Assembly: GCA_963921425.1 (NCBI GenBank)
Contig: OY992840.1
Location: forward strand, 15,788,621 to 15,852,620
From: Dryas octopetala
Taxonomy: Eukaryota; Streptophyta; Magnoliopsida; Rosales; Rosaceae
Reading direction: 5' to 3'
DNA length: 64,000 bases
This document shows positions 10,204 to 22,346 of the stretch, one piece after another. A program made the position numbers and the translations under genes. The notes below the pieces were generated by a model. That model did not search any database. It saw nothing but the letters and a program-made list of their open reading frames with translations, and had not been told where the DNA came from. Numbering within the stretch: position 1 is the stretch's first letter; every line of letters starts with the position of its first letter.

Positions 10204-13200
10204 ATGGCTGGTCTAACAGAGGACCCAGTTCTTGGAATTAACGATATAAAGGAGCAGAAAGAGGAAGAAAGTGACAAAACCAAGCATTTAGACAGGGTGG
10301 TAAAAACAGAAGAGGGTGGTCAAAGTGAGAGAGATATGGCTCCGGCCACCGGCAGCTCAATTCACCGGTCGGGTTCTCGGCCTCAGTTGGACCTTAGCAA
10401 AGCTGCTATTCAAGGAAACTTTGAAGAGAGGGATCCCACTATTCTTTTGCCTAATCAGTCTGATGACATATCTCATTTGGCTTTGGACATTGGAGGTATA
10501 ACTGAAAATTCACTTGTTTTAGGACAATTCTTGAAATTTTTGGGTCGTAATCCTTCAGTCGTGTTGGTCATCTTTTGGTAATTCAGTTATAGTTTTCATT
10601 GCATGGGATTGTGTTTTCTGTTTATCTTTTTAGCTTAAATGTTTTTTCTTAAGGAAACAGAAGTTTGAGTTGGTGTAGAGAAGGGGTAAGTATGCGTGGC
10701 ATGCGTTTTCCAATGAGAATTACTTTGTTGTGATCAATGTTTCTGTAATTGCGGGTTTTTTTAGTTTGATTCGAACTTGGTAAGATTCTAATCATATCTA
10801 GACCATAGTGCCTGATTGTGAGAGATCACATGCAAAATTATGCTCATCCATTCACCCCTCTTTCTTGGATTTTTTTAATCATTTCTCAATTCAGCATTTA
10901 TCTTCTTAGTTAAGGACAGTCATGCTGTCACTGTTCTCTCTGTCTCTCTCTTCACATATCTCATTGAATGCTCTTATTTGAATGTTTCCCATTGTAATAA
11001 GTTTAACAAACTGTTTTAGCCTGTTTACATAGATCTGCATTTTTTATTTTTTTATGGTTTACTTGCAGGATCTCTCATCAAGTTAGTGTATTTTTCTAGA
11101 CGTGAAGGCCAATCAATTGATGATAAAAGGAAGAAAACTGTGAAGGAGAGATTGGGACTTTCCAATGGAAATAGGAGAAGCTACCCCATTCTTGGTGGGA
11201 GGCTTCATTTTGTGAAGTTTGAGACAAACAAGATTAATGAGTGCTTAGACTTCATCTACTCTAAGCAGCTTCACCGTGGCGGTACTTGCTATCCTTTGCC
11301 CTTGTTTAATAATTTTCTTCAATAGCTAAACGTATTAGATTTCTTGAAATTGTATGGTATTTATGTTCGATACCAGTTTATGTAACTATGTTAAGTTTCC
11401 GGCAAAGGTATATACTTCTTTTTAACTTGTGGATAGGGATGGATGCTCGTATTTGGAATCCTGATGCCCCAACCAATGAAAATGCCGTAATTAAGGTAAT
11501 ATATGTGTTTATCAAACTTTTTTTTTATTTCATATTTCCATTAGACTTGTGTACATTTAGGAATTATGCTAATATTAATGAGCTGATTTTTGCGAGAAGG
11601 CCACAGGTGGTGGGGCATACAAGTTTGCAGACCTCTTGAAGGAAAAGCTTGGGGTTGGTCTTGACAAAGAAGACGAAATGGATTGTCTAGTGGCTGGAGC
11701 AAATTTTTTACTCAAGGTGGATGTTTGATATGAGATACCATTTTTCTTTCTTATGTTTCAATTTGTTTGCACCTTTTGCTGTATTCTTTTTGCAAAATTA
11801 TATGAACTGCTAGTAAATTTAATAGGAGATGTAGGTTTGCATGTTTGCCCCTTATTTTCCAATAAGAACCTTAAAAACTTCCAATTTTATGCTCCTGGGT
11901 GTTGACTTAGCCTATTATTGTTGGAAATTGGAACTGAGTTGGTGTAGGTACTGGCGAGTTCCGACGTTACCATGAAAAGAAACTTTAATTTTTGGCGTTC
12001 ATTTTTGCTTCATTTGTGATATTAGAAGTTATTTCTTATTTGATAAATATGACATCTAGTGTTTATTTAATGTTCTGTTATGCTTATCTATCCTCCTTAT
12101 ATATGGGAGTTTTTTCGTTTTAAGTGTTGAAGTTATCAGAGTCTGAAATGAAGTTTTTTAAAAACATTTTTGTGGATCTATTTTCGGAGCTTATCTCTAC
12201 CAACTTATTTGTAGGTGTGGATGCACACACAAGCAACAATATGCTTGCCCCTCACTGAGACTTCTTTTTCAATATAATTTTTTTTTTTTTTTCCATCCAA
12301 CCATTAGGCATTATGATGAGATTGTTCATTCAGGACTCACTGAGATCTCATTAAGTACTTCTAACTAATTATCTTTTAGTGCATTCTTTGCATTCTTTCC
12401 TCCATGATTATTGTACTTCGCAGAAAGGTAATTAGATGATCTACCATGATTCTAGTAGGCAATTCGCCATGAAGCTTTCACACACATGGAGGGCCAGAAA
12501 GAGTTTGTGCAGATTGATCATAATGAGTTATTTCCGTATCTTCTTGTTAATATTGGGTCCGGTGTTAGTATGATTAAGGTAAGTCTTTTTTATGTTTTTC
12601 ATTTTGCTAATTGTAGAGACTTATTTGGTTATTATTTATCAAGTAACCTGAGCTGGTATAGGTTGATGGAGATGGAAAATTTCAGCGGGTAAGTGGGACA
12701 AATGTTGGTGGTGGTACTTATTGGGGCTTGGGAAGGCTGCTAACAAAGTGCAAAAGGTTATTCTGTTCTTGTAATTAATATTTCTGTGTTTTTTATTTCC
12801 TCATCTCCTTCTAGAATTTTTTCCCAGGTCTTTGACTAATTCATTCCCATGTCAGTTTTGATGAGTTGTTAGAGCTGAGTCAACGGGGAGATAATAGCAC
12901 TATAGACATGCTTGTTGGGGACATTTATGGCGGTATGGATTACTCAAAGGTATGCATTAGTTTGCTCTTCTTGCTGTAATTTCTGGGGTTTGTAACTTGT
13001 ATACGCTGTTGAGAACACTTTGAAGCTGTAAATTAGTCCAGACATTTATTTCATTTTAATATATTATCCTGAATTATTCAACTTTCCTTAATCTATTAGT
13101 GACTAAGCATCCCCTAATCATAAAACATATCATAGATCGGTCTGTCTGCATCAACCATCGCTTCTAGTTTTGGGAAGGCTATTTCAGAAAACAAGGAGCT

Positions 13201-16200
13201 TGAGAACTACAGACCTGAAGATATATCCTTATCTCTCTTACGAATGATTTCTTACAATATTGGCCAGGTGTGTTTTGCATTTACAAGATTATGTTGTGAA
13301 AATGCAATGTATGATGCAGTACCTTATTCAAATATGTGGCAATTTCTTATATTTACTTCTTATATCCTTCCTGCAGTCGTGTGGTAACTTCTGATCTGAT
13401 AACCAATTAAATATATGCAATAGATGTGTTGATTTTGGTAGATCTGATTGGACTGTTCTGCCGTGCAGATAGCTTATTTAAATGCACTACGATTTGGTCT
13501 CAAGCGAATATTTTTTGGAGGGTTTTTTATAAGGGGTCATGCTTATACTATGGACACTATCTCCTTTGCAGTTCAGTTCTGGTACATGTTACAATATCAA
13601 GATTTAGACGTGTATTCCTTTTCTAGTTTGTCTTTAACGAAACTAAGGATGAGATCAGTTCTCTTACTCATGAATATGCTTTGCCTTTCTCCCATTATTT
13701 TTCTTGGTCAATTTCATCTTGTGCATAATATTTTAACTATTTTATCTTGATATTTTTGAAATATCATATTGATTTTTCAGGTCAAAAGGAGAAGCACAAG
13801 CAATGTTCTTGAGACATGAAGGGTTTCTGGGAGCTTTAGGTGCATTTATGAGCTATGAAAAGCATGGTCTTGATGACTTGATGGTTCACCAGTTAGTTGA
13901 AAGGTTCCCAATGGGTGCACCATATACAGGAGGAAAGATTCATGGTCCACCACTTGGGGATTTGAATGAGAAGGTAAGTGTAGTGAAATTTGGAAAGACC
14001 TGACCTCAAGCTGCTGACCCCTGATGTTAACAGATCTGGGTTCGGTGTTTTACTCTTTTTTAATTTGGGGAAACCATGAATCCTGCTTAATGGCATATAT
14101 CAGCCAAAAAAAAAAAGCCTTAATGTCATATGGGTTGTGTATGAGTGTCAACCCATTTACCATCCTAATGTACCACAGTTTTTTTTTTTTTTTTAGTGAA
14201 ATAAATTAAAGTTGTACAAGTTATTCCATTACAATGATTCTCTAGAATCGCATCTTTTTATGTTATTCTAAACCAGTAAACCACAACATGTCAGGCATCT
14301 TTCAAGATTAGATTATTGGAGCAACTGTACAGGCATATATTCTGTCTAAAGGCCAACTTGGCTCAAAAGCAAAAGCAAAAAGGTTGGAATCCATAGATGA
14401 ATGACCATAAGAGGTGCTAGAGTTTGGACAATGCAATTGTAAAGTTTACAAAACAGAGATTTACAGGTTGAGCAATCAACTGCAGTTGCCATTGTGACTG
14501 ACTGATCTTCAGTATGTACAAGCGGTTGTGTCTGACTATTCTTCACCATGAATGCTCCTGTATATCATTCTATGCGAGTTTTGGTGTGACTAAGTTAATC
14601 CATTTAGGGCCATTATGGAGTTTATAGATATGTTACTCCTCTCTTTAGGACTAGTGAGCCTCTTTTGAGCTTCTATTCTTCCTAGATTTGAGATATATTT
14701 TGAACTTTCTGTCTAAATTTCTCAAGAAAGAAAATCTTTTAGATTGTTTTGGTATCCGTGCTGAACTGAAAACAGTTGTCTTAACACATCAAACATTAGG
14801 TCTTTTCCTTCACTTGGGGGGGCGGGGGGGGGGGGAGATTTTGTAGTTTTGGGTTTTCGCTTGTTGTTAACCACGTTCATGTCTTCTTGTTCATCCTACT
14901 TGTATCATTTCCTTTATTAAGAAAATATGTGTTTCTACTTTCTTATAATATATATAATATATGTGCATGTATGTACACTGTTAACTTTCTGCTTTGTACA
15001 GGAAGTCTAGTCTTTGCATGAATACTATATTGCCTTTTAATGTATTTCTAAGAAATTTTACAGTTTATGGGGATTGGAAACCTTGAATGCAGATTTCATG
15101 GATGGAGAAGTTTGTTCGGAGGGGGACTGAGATTACTGCTCCGGTACCAATGGCTCCACCTGGAACTACTGGACTTGGAGGCTTTGAAGTTCCATTATCC
15201 AAAGGAGCTACTCTACGTTCTGATGCAAGTGCTTTAAACATTGGGGTCCTTCATCTGGTACCCACTTTGGAAGTCTTTCCATTATTGGCAGACCTAAAAA
15301 CGTAAGTTTACTTACAGTTGGTGTTGCTCACCACTCTACTAAGATAATATTCTTGTGGCTGGGGCATGACTTGGTAACTATACCTCTCTTATAAAGAGGA
15401 GGTCCCAAGTTCGAGTAAACCTTTGACGTTGTCATGGGGAACATCTTGTACTGTGATCTTATTCATTTGTCTCTTTGTTTATAATTTCTCATGTCAATCA
15501 CTTGTCCTAGTCGATTGTTACTTTTAATTGTATAATTTTTATCTTAATTTGTATTTTCGTAGTCTCCTTTCTCTAATTGATTTTGATTTTACTTGAAACT
15601 AAAATAATTGAGTGGTTACTCTTGGATGGCCCTAGTTCTACATGACCTCTTTGTTTGTGCACTTTTACTGGCATAATTTTCACACTGAAGAAAAAAAAAA
15701 AAAAAACTCGAAACCTAGAATTAATTTGAGATAGTGACATTTAGCTGTTAACATATTGAGGAATATATTTAGGAATAAGTAGTAAGACAATGTACGAAGA
15801 AGCAGGCTGTTATTTGTTATGCTTTCACTTCATGCCCATTACACTGACTCTTACATTATTTTTCTGACATATATTGACTTATGTGGCTACAGGTATGAGC
15901 CTAACACTATTGATCTCTCAGATCACAGCGAATTAGAGTGAGTACATGCTTTAATATGCTGTTTGTCTGGGAATCCTTAGAATTCATCTGTACGAAATTA
16001 GTTGTTATAATGGATAATCTGCAATTATGATTTCCAAAAATATGGATTTTTTGTCTCTTAAGGCTAATTTTGGTTGTCTATTGTGTTGTAGGTATTGGTT
16101 CACTGTGCTGTCAGAGCATCTACCAGACCTCGTTGATAAGGTAAACATTAGCATGAGCACCTGTCATAGAACTATATTCTCTTTCCCCCAAATTTTTATG

Positions 16201-19200
16201 GGCAACCAGATGTCCATAAATCATAGTTAGATTTGAAAAATGTTTAAAATTCACTTTCAGCAGTCGCTGATTTGAAAGTCAAGGTCCTTCATGTCTTTCA
16301 TGTCTTTGGCTTAGTTATGATTTCCACTTTGTTGGTAGTTCATTAACTATATTCGATATGTTTCATTATCGATTTATGATTTTGAGAGGTTGGTGTGAAA
16401 TATGGCAGGCAGTGGCAAGTGAAGGTGGAACAGATGATGCTAAAAGAAGGGGTGATGCTTTTGCTCGTGCTTTTTCTGCGCACTTGGCACGGTAACTGTG
16501 CTCTCTGTGAAATTATATCTTATATTGGTTGCATGTTTTATTTGTAAAGGAAAAATGTAGTTTGAGTTGGGATCTGGAAAGTTTGAGATTCAGAAAATTT
16601 GGCAACCCATTATCATGAATGTGGCATACGTCATGTTTCTTTTCTACAGATGAGAAATGTTATGAAAATATTTAGTGGAGGACATTGACTTTCACAGTTA
16701 GAATCATTTTCCATACTTAAAATAAAACATATCTACACATCAAAAGATAATCTCGATGGTTAGGATCGTTGTAATTCATTAAATTAGAGGTTTCTGATGC
16801 ATGACTCCCATTCATAGCCGGTTGTCTTATTTGGTCAGTTATAAGGCTTGAAACTCCCTCTTCTGTGTGTTATACATGTGCACATGTATCTGTAGTTTCC
16901 TGAAATGCAAGTTTTTAAAGTTATCATGAGTTCCTTCTGAAATCAGTATTGTTGCAATTATATGTTCTTAGAGATCAATGAAATTTCATATGTATACTTG
17001 TTCCATTTAACAACTTCCAACTGGCTGTTTAGGTTGATGGAGGAACCTGCTGCATATGGAAAGTTAGGGTTAGCCAATCTTTTGGAACTGAGAGAAGAAT
17101 GCTTGAGGGAGTTCCAATTTGTTGATGCCTATAGAAGTATAAAACAAAGGTAATTATTTAGTGAAGCTGCTAAGATGACTTCAATCTGAATCTAGCTTAT
17201 TCCTGACGAGCTTAGCTCCCTCTTTCATGAATGTAACAGGGAGAATGAAGCATCACTTGCTGTTTTACCTGATCTTCTGATGGAGCTTGATAGTATGAGT
17301 GAGGTACTCTTTCCGTAGTTCATTGAATAGAGTGGAAATTATCACATACATAATTATGATATCACTTATTATTTTGTCTGCTTCATATTTCATTTCATTC
17401 TTGCAAACTTTATCTTAAAGTATGAAACCTGAAAGGCTGTTCTATGTTGGCAAAACTATGATAAATATGGATTGTGGTGGATGGCTAGCTGAATTTTTGA
17501 CAGTCAATTTGGAAAACACATTCATTTAGTTCCTTCCAGTACAGTTAAGCCACTCCATCTGGCACTTTTTGAACCATTGTTCTGATCATTTGAGGCCCTT
17601 TTAATTTGCAGGAAACAAGACTGCTTACCCTTATTGAAGGTGTTCTTGCTGCAAACATTTTTGACTGGGGATCCCGTGCCTGTGTAGACCTCTATCACAA
17701 AGGAACTATTATTGAAATTTACAGAATGAGTCGCAACAAGATGCAAAGACCTTGGCGGGTAAGTGGAATCCAAAACAAATTCCCGTTTCCTTTCAATTGT
17801 TTGAATTAATTAGTAAGTGACTACTCTTGTGTATAAGAGCTGTTTGTGTTTATTTAGGTGGATGATTTTGATGTCTTTAAAGAGAGAATGCTAGGATCTG
17901 GAGACAAGAGACCTCGCCCACATAGAAGAGCTTTGCTCTTTGTAGATAACTCAGGTGCTGACATTGTTCTAGGAATGCTTCCCCTAGCACGGGAACTTCT
18001 CCGACGTGGAACAGAAGTAAGTTTGCTTACTTAATGCTTACGTACCTGTTAATCACCTTGTTGGAGGACTAGTCCACCTCCCATTGTCTTAGATATCTTT
18101 TTTTGGTTTGTAATATTTTTAATTAGATTATGTATTAGAAACTTTGTAATGATATTGTTTTTGCAGGTTGTTTTGGTTGCCAACTCCCTTCCAGCTCTAA
18201 ATGATGTAACTGCTATGGAGCTTCCTGACATTGTTGCTGAAGCTGCCAAGGTTGGTCTCCATGCATGAACACTCTGTTTTCCATTTCCATCTTGAATTTT
18301 GGTGCCAACTTAAGTAAAAGCTTCCTGAGTTTCCTTAATATCATTTATTCAAGTTTTATTTACCTTCTTTCTCTCCCTTTTCCTCATCCAACTGTTTCCT
18401 ATTGTGAACATGCCATGTATGTTGGGGAAAAAAGTGTGGATTAGTCGCATTTTCCTTCTTAGATTGGTTGATACCATTAATTGTGAAATTTATGCAGACA
18501 TACGTAACACAATTAAGTCATAGAACTCTCTTCTTTTTTTTTTTTTCCTATATATAAAAAAGGACAAGAAACTGATTCTTGTAGTCAACAGCATTGTGAC
18601 ATTCTTCGCAGAGCTGCTGAAGCGGGAGGCTTGCTTGTGGATGCAATGGTTAGCACCCTAGATGGTTCTAAACAAAATTCAACTTCGGTTCCATTGATGG
18701 TTGTTGAGAATGGTTGTGGCAGTCCTTGCATAGACTTGAGGCAGGTTAGCTCTGAGCTAGCTGCTGCTGCAAAAGAGGCTGATTTGGTATGATGCTTGTT
18801 CCAGTTACTAATTATAAAAAAGAAAAGAGAGCTCTTAAGATAATTATATTTGACTTAATAGTGTGCACTATCCATGCAGATTATCTTGGAAGGGATGGGC
18901 AGAGCTCTACATACCAACTTCAATGCTAGGTTTAAATGTGATGCTTTGAAGGTGAGATTCTATGGTTGTCTTACTTTGGAATGTGAGACTAGTTTTTCTT
19001 GATCACCATTCAGAATTTTCCGAGCTCACATGGTTTGATGATTCCATATCATGGTTTTTTATTATTGTTTAATTCAAATTATTTAAATAGGTGTCCTATG
19101 AAAATTGCCCTCCAAAACACTGAACCAAGTTAACTTTGCTCCACCCTGCATAGATGCTGAGAACTGATAAGCTGCTTTGGGAGCAAAATAGTAGTAGGAT

Positions 19201-19338
19201 TTAACGTTCCCTTTTGCACTCTAATAACTAGAACAACTTGTTTTGCAGCTTGCAATGGTGAAGAATCAAAGGTTGGCTGAAAAATTGATTCGAGGAAACA
19301 TATATGACTGTGTTTGCAGATACGAACCAGTAAGTTAA
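10204..19338 (+). CDS. PANK2: Pantothenate kinase 2, bifunctional with C-terminal DUF89 phosphatase
   Basis: Kinase half phosphorylates pantothenate, the first step of coenzyme A synthesis. In the known plant protein the DUF89 half is a phosphatase acting on (damaged) 4'-phosphopantetheine. I read 22 in-frame coding exons totalling 913 residues: 10204-10495, 11069-11281, 11437-11495, 11600-11716, 12459-12578, 12662-12756, 12856-12949, 13136-13267, 13469-13581, 13781-13973, 15093-15301, 15893-15937, 16092-16140, 16409-16491, 17033-17149, 17240-17303, 17612-17758, 17858-18016, 18167-18250, 18592-18786, 18880-18951, 19249-19338. The kinase begins near residue 92 with the nucleotide-binding signature [21 protein letters not shown] and VNIGSGVSM follow. 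The DUF89 part contains [12 protein letters not shown] near residue 740 and [12 protein letters not shown] near the end. The length matches Arabidopsis PANK2. The ATG at 10204 ([11 protein letters not shown]) is the first in frame in this exon; an upstream exon cannot be excluded. No frameshift or lost motif was seen. Confidence 0.93.
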
Positions 19339-20309
19339 AAGTTCCGGTTCGTAACGAACTGTAGGGTCTGATGGTAAGCTGTGGGTGGATTCCCTTCTCT
19401 GGAGAGGACACTTCATACAAAAATGATAAAGATTATGACTGTATGCAGATCTTCTAGGACCCCCCCTATATTGGGAGGGGTACTGGTTTTGTTTTATTTT
19501 GTTTATATTTAGATTCGAGTAATATGCTTCGGTCCAAAAAAAAAAACAAACAAACAAACTTTTGAAGTAATATGTTATAGTTCATGTAGACAAGTGTGGA
19601 ACTCGCTGGGAGATAAATCTCATTCAGTTCTTGGACGTACTGGATTCTACTTAATAAGGCTCTTGCTTTCTTGGTTCGAACCCAATATGAAGATGAATGT
19701 GCTCTGTTACTTACATTGCACAATGGAAGCAAAGAAAACCATTTCATTTCATACAATACAAAGCAATCTAGTCCAAGGCATGATATTTGCTCCATACAAT
19801 ACAAAGCAATCTAGTCCAAGGCATGATATTTGCTCCATACAATTCAAAGCAATCTTAGTCCAAGGCATGATATTTGCTCGATACAATACAAAGCAATCTA
19901 GTCCAACTGTCCAAGGCATGATATTTGCTCCATCTTTTGTTTGACTAAACATCCGCCTGCAAAATCATGATTATGAGTCATTCGTTATATTCATGACCAT
20001 TGGCAAGGATGTGGCTTTTTGCTTCTATTAACCCAATAAAATAAGAATAAATTAGCGTAGAATATATGACTAGCATCTTACTTAACCTTTAGTACATCTA
20101 TTATTAAAATGTAACATAATATTTGTAACCTATAAGTCACTTAGCTTATTTAATTTAGTTTTAGTTCGTTTTTTTTAGTTTTGTTTGTTTTGAATTTTCT
20201 TAAATTAAATTCTTTTAGTTTCTTTGGTATATAAAATTTATATTTGTCCAAAATGTAGTGAAAATATGTTTATAGTTACAGTTTCATTTTGCAATTTCAG
20301 TTTGAGTGA
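19339..20309. other. PANK2 3' region with a 43-bp tandem array
   Basis: The PANK2 3' UTR is probably in the first few hundred bases. Apart from the tandem array at about 19750-19933 the stretch is AT-rich, and I see no gene in it. Confidence 0.5.
19750..19933. repeat. 43-bp tandem repeat, about 4.2 copies
   Basis: Units start near 19750, 19793, 19836 and 19880. The core reads 'caatctagtccaaggcatga' followed by 'tatttgctc'. The third unit has a one-base change and an insertion and the last has a short insertion ('actgtcc'). The array is open in two frames but carries no gene signature. Confidence 0.85.
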
Positions 20310-20682
20310 GGCTATGCAGACCACCCTCAGCTGCTAAGCTGACTACCCTAACATATTTTGTCCAACTTTTTTTTTATTTTACCCTTTATTACAAAAACAT
20401 GATGAAATTACCCAGATCCATTCGGTGGTTATCTACTGAAACATCCACCAATGTTCGGCAGATAACTGTCGAATACTTTTTTCATTTCAATTTGATGGTT
20501 ATCCACCGAATAATCCACCAATATTCAGCAGATAATTGTCGAATAACTATAAATATTTCGATAGATAACTGTTGAATGATCTGACGAACAAAATTAAAAA
20601 TTTTTGTTTTAAGGGTAAAATTGAAATTTTGAAATAGGGTGGTCAACTCAGCAGTTTAGGGTGGTCGAAATAGTACTAGCCT
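20310..20682. mobile_element. Short TIR element, same family as the one at 39.7 kb
   Basis: Left end GGCTATGCAGACCACCC and right end (reverse strand) share the blocks GACCACCCT and CTGAGTTGACCACCC. The left end also matches the TIR of the element at 39677 (GGCTATGCACACCACCC). The interior (about 20410-20580) is a degenerate repeat of 'ggttatccaccgaataatcc'-type units. No clean target duplication was found. Confidence 0.6.
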
Positions 20683-20699
20683 TTTAGTTTGGCATTTGC

Positions 20700-20825
20700 T
20701 AAAGTTGTTTTGCATGGGTTGAGCTTGTGTTAGTTTTAATTTTAATTTTAAGTGGGTTGGACTTGTGTTAGTTTTTTATTTTGAGTAGGTTGAGTTTGTA
20801 TTAATTTCAGGTTTTTATTGAGTCT
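20700..20825. repeat. Imperfect tandem repeat of about 45 bp
   Basis: Three diverged units containing 'gggttgagcttgtgttagtt', 'gggttggacttgtgttagtt' and 'aggttgagtttgtattaatt'. It is non-coding. Confidence 0.55.
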
Positions 20826-21430
20826 TTTAAAAGGTTATCTACAAGTTAAATTTATATGTTATAATAATTTTAGTTAAATTTTTAGCCCGTGGGTACTTAG
20901 AAATTAAGACATTCAAAAAATAAAGGGCTCACCAATACGGCAATACCAAAACTTAAACAAGAAAAATTATATAAAAAAGAAGTATAGAAGAACGTCAAAC
21001 GAATAAAATCGTTCCCAAAAGTCAATCAAACAATCAATGTCACCATGACAAGTATTAAAAAGAGAAATTGTCAACTTAGACTGCCAAGTGCCAACCAAAA
21101 CCTCATGCAATGATATTAACAATTAATGGCAGGAAATTATTTTCTTACCCATTCGTGGTTGGTGAATGTATTTTATTTACGGACAACATAATATATTAAA
21201 TATTTAATAAAAAACATACCATTTATATATCATTGAATATGTAAATTTCTTAAATCAAATTTTGAATTACCTATTTTGTGTCGGATAATCCAATGATAAA
21301 AAATTCAGGTCGATTAGAAATTAATTAAATAAAATATTTAAAAATGGCACTAAAAATAGAATATTTTATTATATAAAAATTTATTTGAGTAACGGAACCG
21401 CTTCACGCCAAGAGAGAGTTAAAACTAGAA
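20826..21430. other. AT-rich intergenic DNA
   Basis: I see no gene, RNA gene or convincing repeat here. Confidence 0.5.
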
Positions 21431-21781
21431 TTAATTATACTTACACTTTCTGAGGTTTATCGTCTTTTTACATATATTTTCTGGGATTTTAATAATTACA
21501 CATACACTTCTGAAGTTTTAAAATTATTACATATAACCTCCTACAAGAGACAAAAATAAATAAATAAATAAAAAACATTTGATTGAGGTTGAATCTTACA
21601 CCTTGAGTAATTTTATTAGGATATTTAATTTCTTAGTATAATTTTTTGCATAATTTTTTGTCTCACTATAGGAGGTTATATGTAACAGTTTTAAAATCTC
21701 AGAAAGTGTATGTATAATTATTAAAACTTTAAGAAATATACGTGAAAAAAAATAAACTTCATAAATTGCAAGTGTAATTAA
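21431..21781. mobile_element. MITE with long inverted repeats
   Basis: The left arm (about 21431-21555) and right arm (about 21655-21781) are diverged inverted copies. Matching blocks include TTAATTA-ACTT at the tips and ACATATAACCTCCTA nearer the centre. There is no coding capacity. Target duplication and superfamily could not be assigned. Confidence 0.65.
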
Positions 21782-21785
21782 CTCG

Positions 21786-22346
21786 TTAAATCTACTAGCG
21801 TTGAACTTGAACTCACTCACTCTCTCACTCTCTCACGTGTATTAAACCTGGAAGCCACAAAGCATCTTTAGATACGGACGCTTCTACCACCACTTCAGTC
21901 ACATTGCGAAGAGAAAAGGCACTTCTTCAGTCTTTCTTCACTTACAAATTTTCTTAGCCTCTTTTTCTCAGAATCCACGAAACTTTTAACTCTCTCTCTC
22001 TCTCTGACGACCCATCACAGTTCACAAGCATCAACCTTTTGAACTCAGGCTACTCGGATCACAGACTCAGCACTGATGTGAATCCAGGTAATTTTATTGT
22101 CTTATTTCCTTTTTTTTTTTTTTCTGATAAGTGGAATGTTATTGATTTGTATTTATATTTTTGTTTTCAGTTTTCTTCTTCTTTCTGCCTTTAAGTTTTG
22201 GCATATTGTTTATGGTTCTACCTGATTTTACCGAATGGCAATGTAAAATGACAAAGCTTTCTTCTTTTCTTTTTTTCTTCCTTTCATTTTTTTCTTCATC
22301 AGCTTTGACGTTGTTGTGAAAAAAGAGTGGACTTGCTGCGACATTT
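21786..22346 (+). promoter_or_regulatory. PWWP gene leader with a 5' UTR intron
   Basis: Pyrimidine-rich DNA with a CT run near 21997-22015. A good donor (CCAG/GTAATTTT, intron from 22088) and acceptor (CTTCATCAG, intron to 22302) suggest a leader intron just before the long coding exon. The transcription start is not defined. Confidence 0.55.

Noticed and set aside
14814..14836. G-rich run in PANK2 intron 10 as a functional quadruplex
   Set aside because: It is essentially a homopolymer with one interruption inside a 1.1-kb intron; there is no supporting context.
15355..15430. tRNA-like A/B box pair suggesting a SINE in PANK2 intron 11
   Set aside because: The B-box-like 'gttcgagt' is present, but I could not define ends, a tail or a target duplication. 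Similar weak strings at 9100 and 49214 were left out for the same reason.
19750..19933. CRISPR-like regular repeats
   Set aside because: Units are directly adjacent with no unique spacers and the genome is a plant's; it is a plain minisatellite.
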